From an uncultured Pseudomonadota bacterium (GTDB lineage: Bacteria > SAR324 > NAC60-12), in assembly GCA_913056375.1 (NCBI GenBank), contig CAJXNF010000141.1:1-7224 (forward strand): a stretch of 7,224 nucleotides of DNA. Reading direction: 5' to 3'. This document shows positions 6,461-7,224 of the stretch, in pieces; position 1 is the first letter of the stretch, and every line of letters starts with the position of its first letter. The position numbers and the translations under genes are program-made. A model generated the notes under the pieces. The model made no database searches. It saw only the letters and a program-made list of their open reading frames with translations, and had not been told where the DNA came from.

Positions 6461-7224
6461 GCCGTTCCAGAATTCGGGCCTCTCTCCTACCTTGCTCTTC
6501 ATCAACTTTCCAAAGCAGTGCCCCTCCAATCAAGAAAAGAATGGAGATGGAAGCAATGCTCCAGCGGGCTGCTTCTTGTCCAACAGATTCAAGTTCGGCT
6601 GCTGAGGGACTGTCTCCTAACAGCCAGCCTTTGGCCATCAGGGCAGTCATTCCCATTAGCAAGGGCCCAATGATAGCGGCGAACTTTCCAAGCGTGTTAT
6701 AGAAGCCGAAGTACTCTGCAGTTTGATTTTTTGGGATGAGACGAGCGTAAAATGATCGACTGAGTGCCTGCACTCCCCCTTGAGCAATTCCAATTAGGAC
6801 AGCAAGGCCATAGAACTCAAATTGACTCTTCATTTGAGTACCCCAGATAGTCACTATGAGATAAATGCCAATGCCAACTAAAATTGATTTGCGGCAGTCC
6901 CAACGTGTACCCAGTCGGCCAAAGAAAAGTGCTGCAGGAAAGCCTATGAACTGTACCAACAGCAAGGCTGTGATTAAATCGCTTGATGAAAAACCAATGG
7001 AAAGACCATAGTCGACAGCCATTCGAATCACAGTGCCCACCCCGTCAATGTAAAACCAGTAGGCTGCTAAAAAGAGGAAAAGTGTTCGGAGATGCCTTAT
7101 TTTACGGAAGGTTTCAGCAAGTTGTTGAAATCCAGCGAGGACTGAGCTTCCTTTCGCTGGCGCCTCCCGGCTGATTTCTGGAACCCAGAGTAGCGTGAAA
7201 ACGCTGAATCCTCCCCACCACACC
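6453..7224 (-). CDS. MFS transporter, UMF1/Atg22-like family; C-terminal half only
   Basis: About 256 residues of the C-terminal half are present. The frame is still open at the right edge, so the N-terminal half lies outside; the GTG at 7223 is an internal valine, not a start. Numbering from that codon, the hydrophobic segments are the end of one helix (2-14, WWGGFSVFTLLWV), then about 47-70, 82-105, 112-130, 137-155, 172-196 and 222-240. This fits helices 6-12 of a 12-helix permease. Family-like runs are AAYWFYIDGVGTVI (53-66), GGVQALSRSFYARLIP (149-164) and AEYFGFYNTLGKFAAIIGP (169-187), which resemble the UMF1/Atg22-like branch of the major facilitator superfamily. The substrate of bacterial members is not established; yeast Atg22 exports amino acids from the vacuole. 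The protein ends in a short charged cytoplasmic tail (241-256). The gene overlaps the start of the thioesterase gene. Inner-membrane location is inferred. Confidence 0.88.
   Translation of the reverse strand, partial: VWWGGFSVFTLLWVPEISREAPAKGSSVLAGFQQLAETFRKIRHLRTLFLFLAAYWFYIDGVGTVIRMAVDYGLSIGFSSSDLITALLLVQFIGFPAALFFGRLGTRWDCRKSILVGIGIYLIVTIWGTQMKSQFEFYGLAVLIGIAQGGVQALSRSFYARLIPKNQTAEYFGFYNTLGKFAAIIGPLLMGMTALMAKGWLLGDSPSAAELESVGQEAARWSIASISILFLIGGALLWKVDEEQGRREARILERHD

Noticed and set aside
6461..6529. Longer start for the thioesterase (158 residues)
   Set aside because: The extra 23 residues lie in the transporter coding region; the shorter start matches the E. coli YbgC N-terminus closely.
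6383..6673. 96-residue plus-strand frame across the transporter/thioesterase junction
   Set aside because: It is antisense to two recognised genes, with no family likeness and no convincing ribosome site.

Overview
The window is a compact bacterial chromosomal segment of moderate GC content (high 40s percent, judged by eye). All five recognisable genes lie on the minus strand. Reading in the direction of transcription, from high to low coordinates, they are: the C-terminal half of a UMF1/Atg22-like major facilitator transporter (cut by the right edge), a YbgC-type hotdog acyl-CoA thioesterase, the Hsp90 chaperone HtpG, the ATP-dependent protease Lon, and an ABC1/AarF/UbiB-family atypical kinase (cut by the left edge). 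No gene on the plus strand is convincing. I see no RNA gene, insertion sequence, phage gene or CRISPR array.

Right-hand part (6053-7224): the transporter and thioesterase genes overlap by 8 bases (ATGACTGA), which implies co-transcription and probably translational coupling. Middle part (1524-5931): htpG begins at a TTG codon behind a complete AAGGAGG Shine-Dalgarno sequence and is followed 82 bases later by lon, so a chaperone and a protease form a small protein quality-control block. Left-hand part (1-1427): an open frame with no stop inside the window encodes about 475 residues of an ABC1-family protein. It has most of the family's active-site signature but an Ala in place of the Gly of the KxGQ motif, and a tryptophan-rich N-terminus.

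The spacers are short (121, 82 and 96 bases), so one transcription unit, possibly with internal promoters, is plausible. The two spacers on either side of lon each contain a perfect inverted repeat (10 bp and 9 bp arms). Neither is followed by a T-tract, so neither looks like a standard intrinsic terminator.

The organism is most likely a Gram-negative bacterium, perhaps of a proteobacterial or deltaproteobacteria-like (for example SAR324-like) lineage. This is a weak inference from gene content and protein flavour, not from a marker gene. The content is mostly housekeeping. I do not see an obvious undescribed system; the points most worth a second look are the variant ABC1 protein, the inverted repeats around lon, and the htpG-lon pairing.
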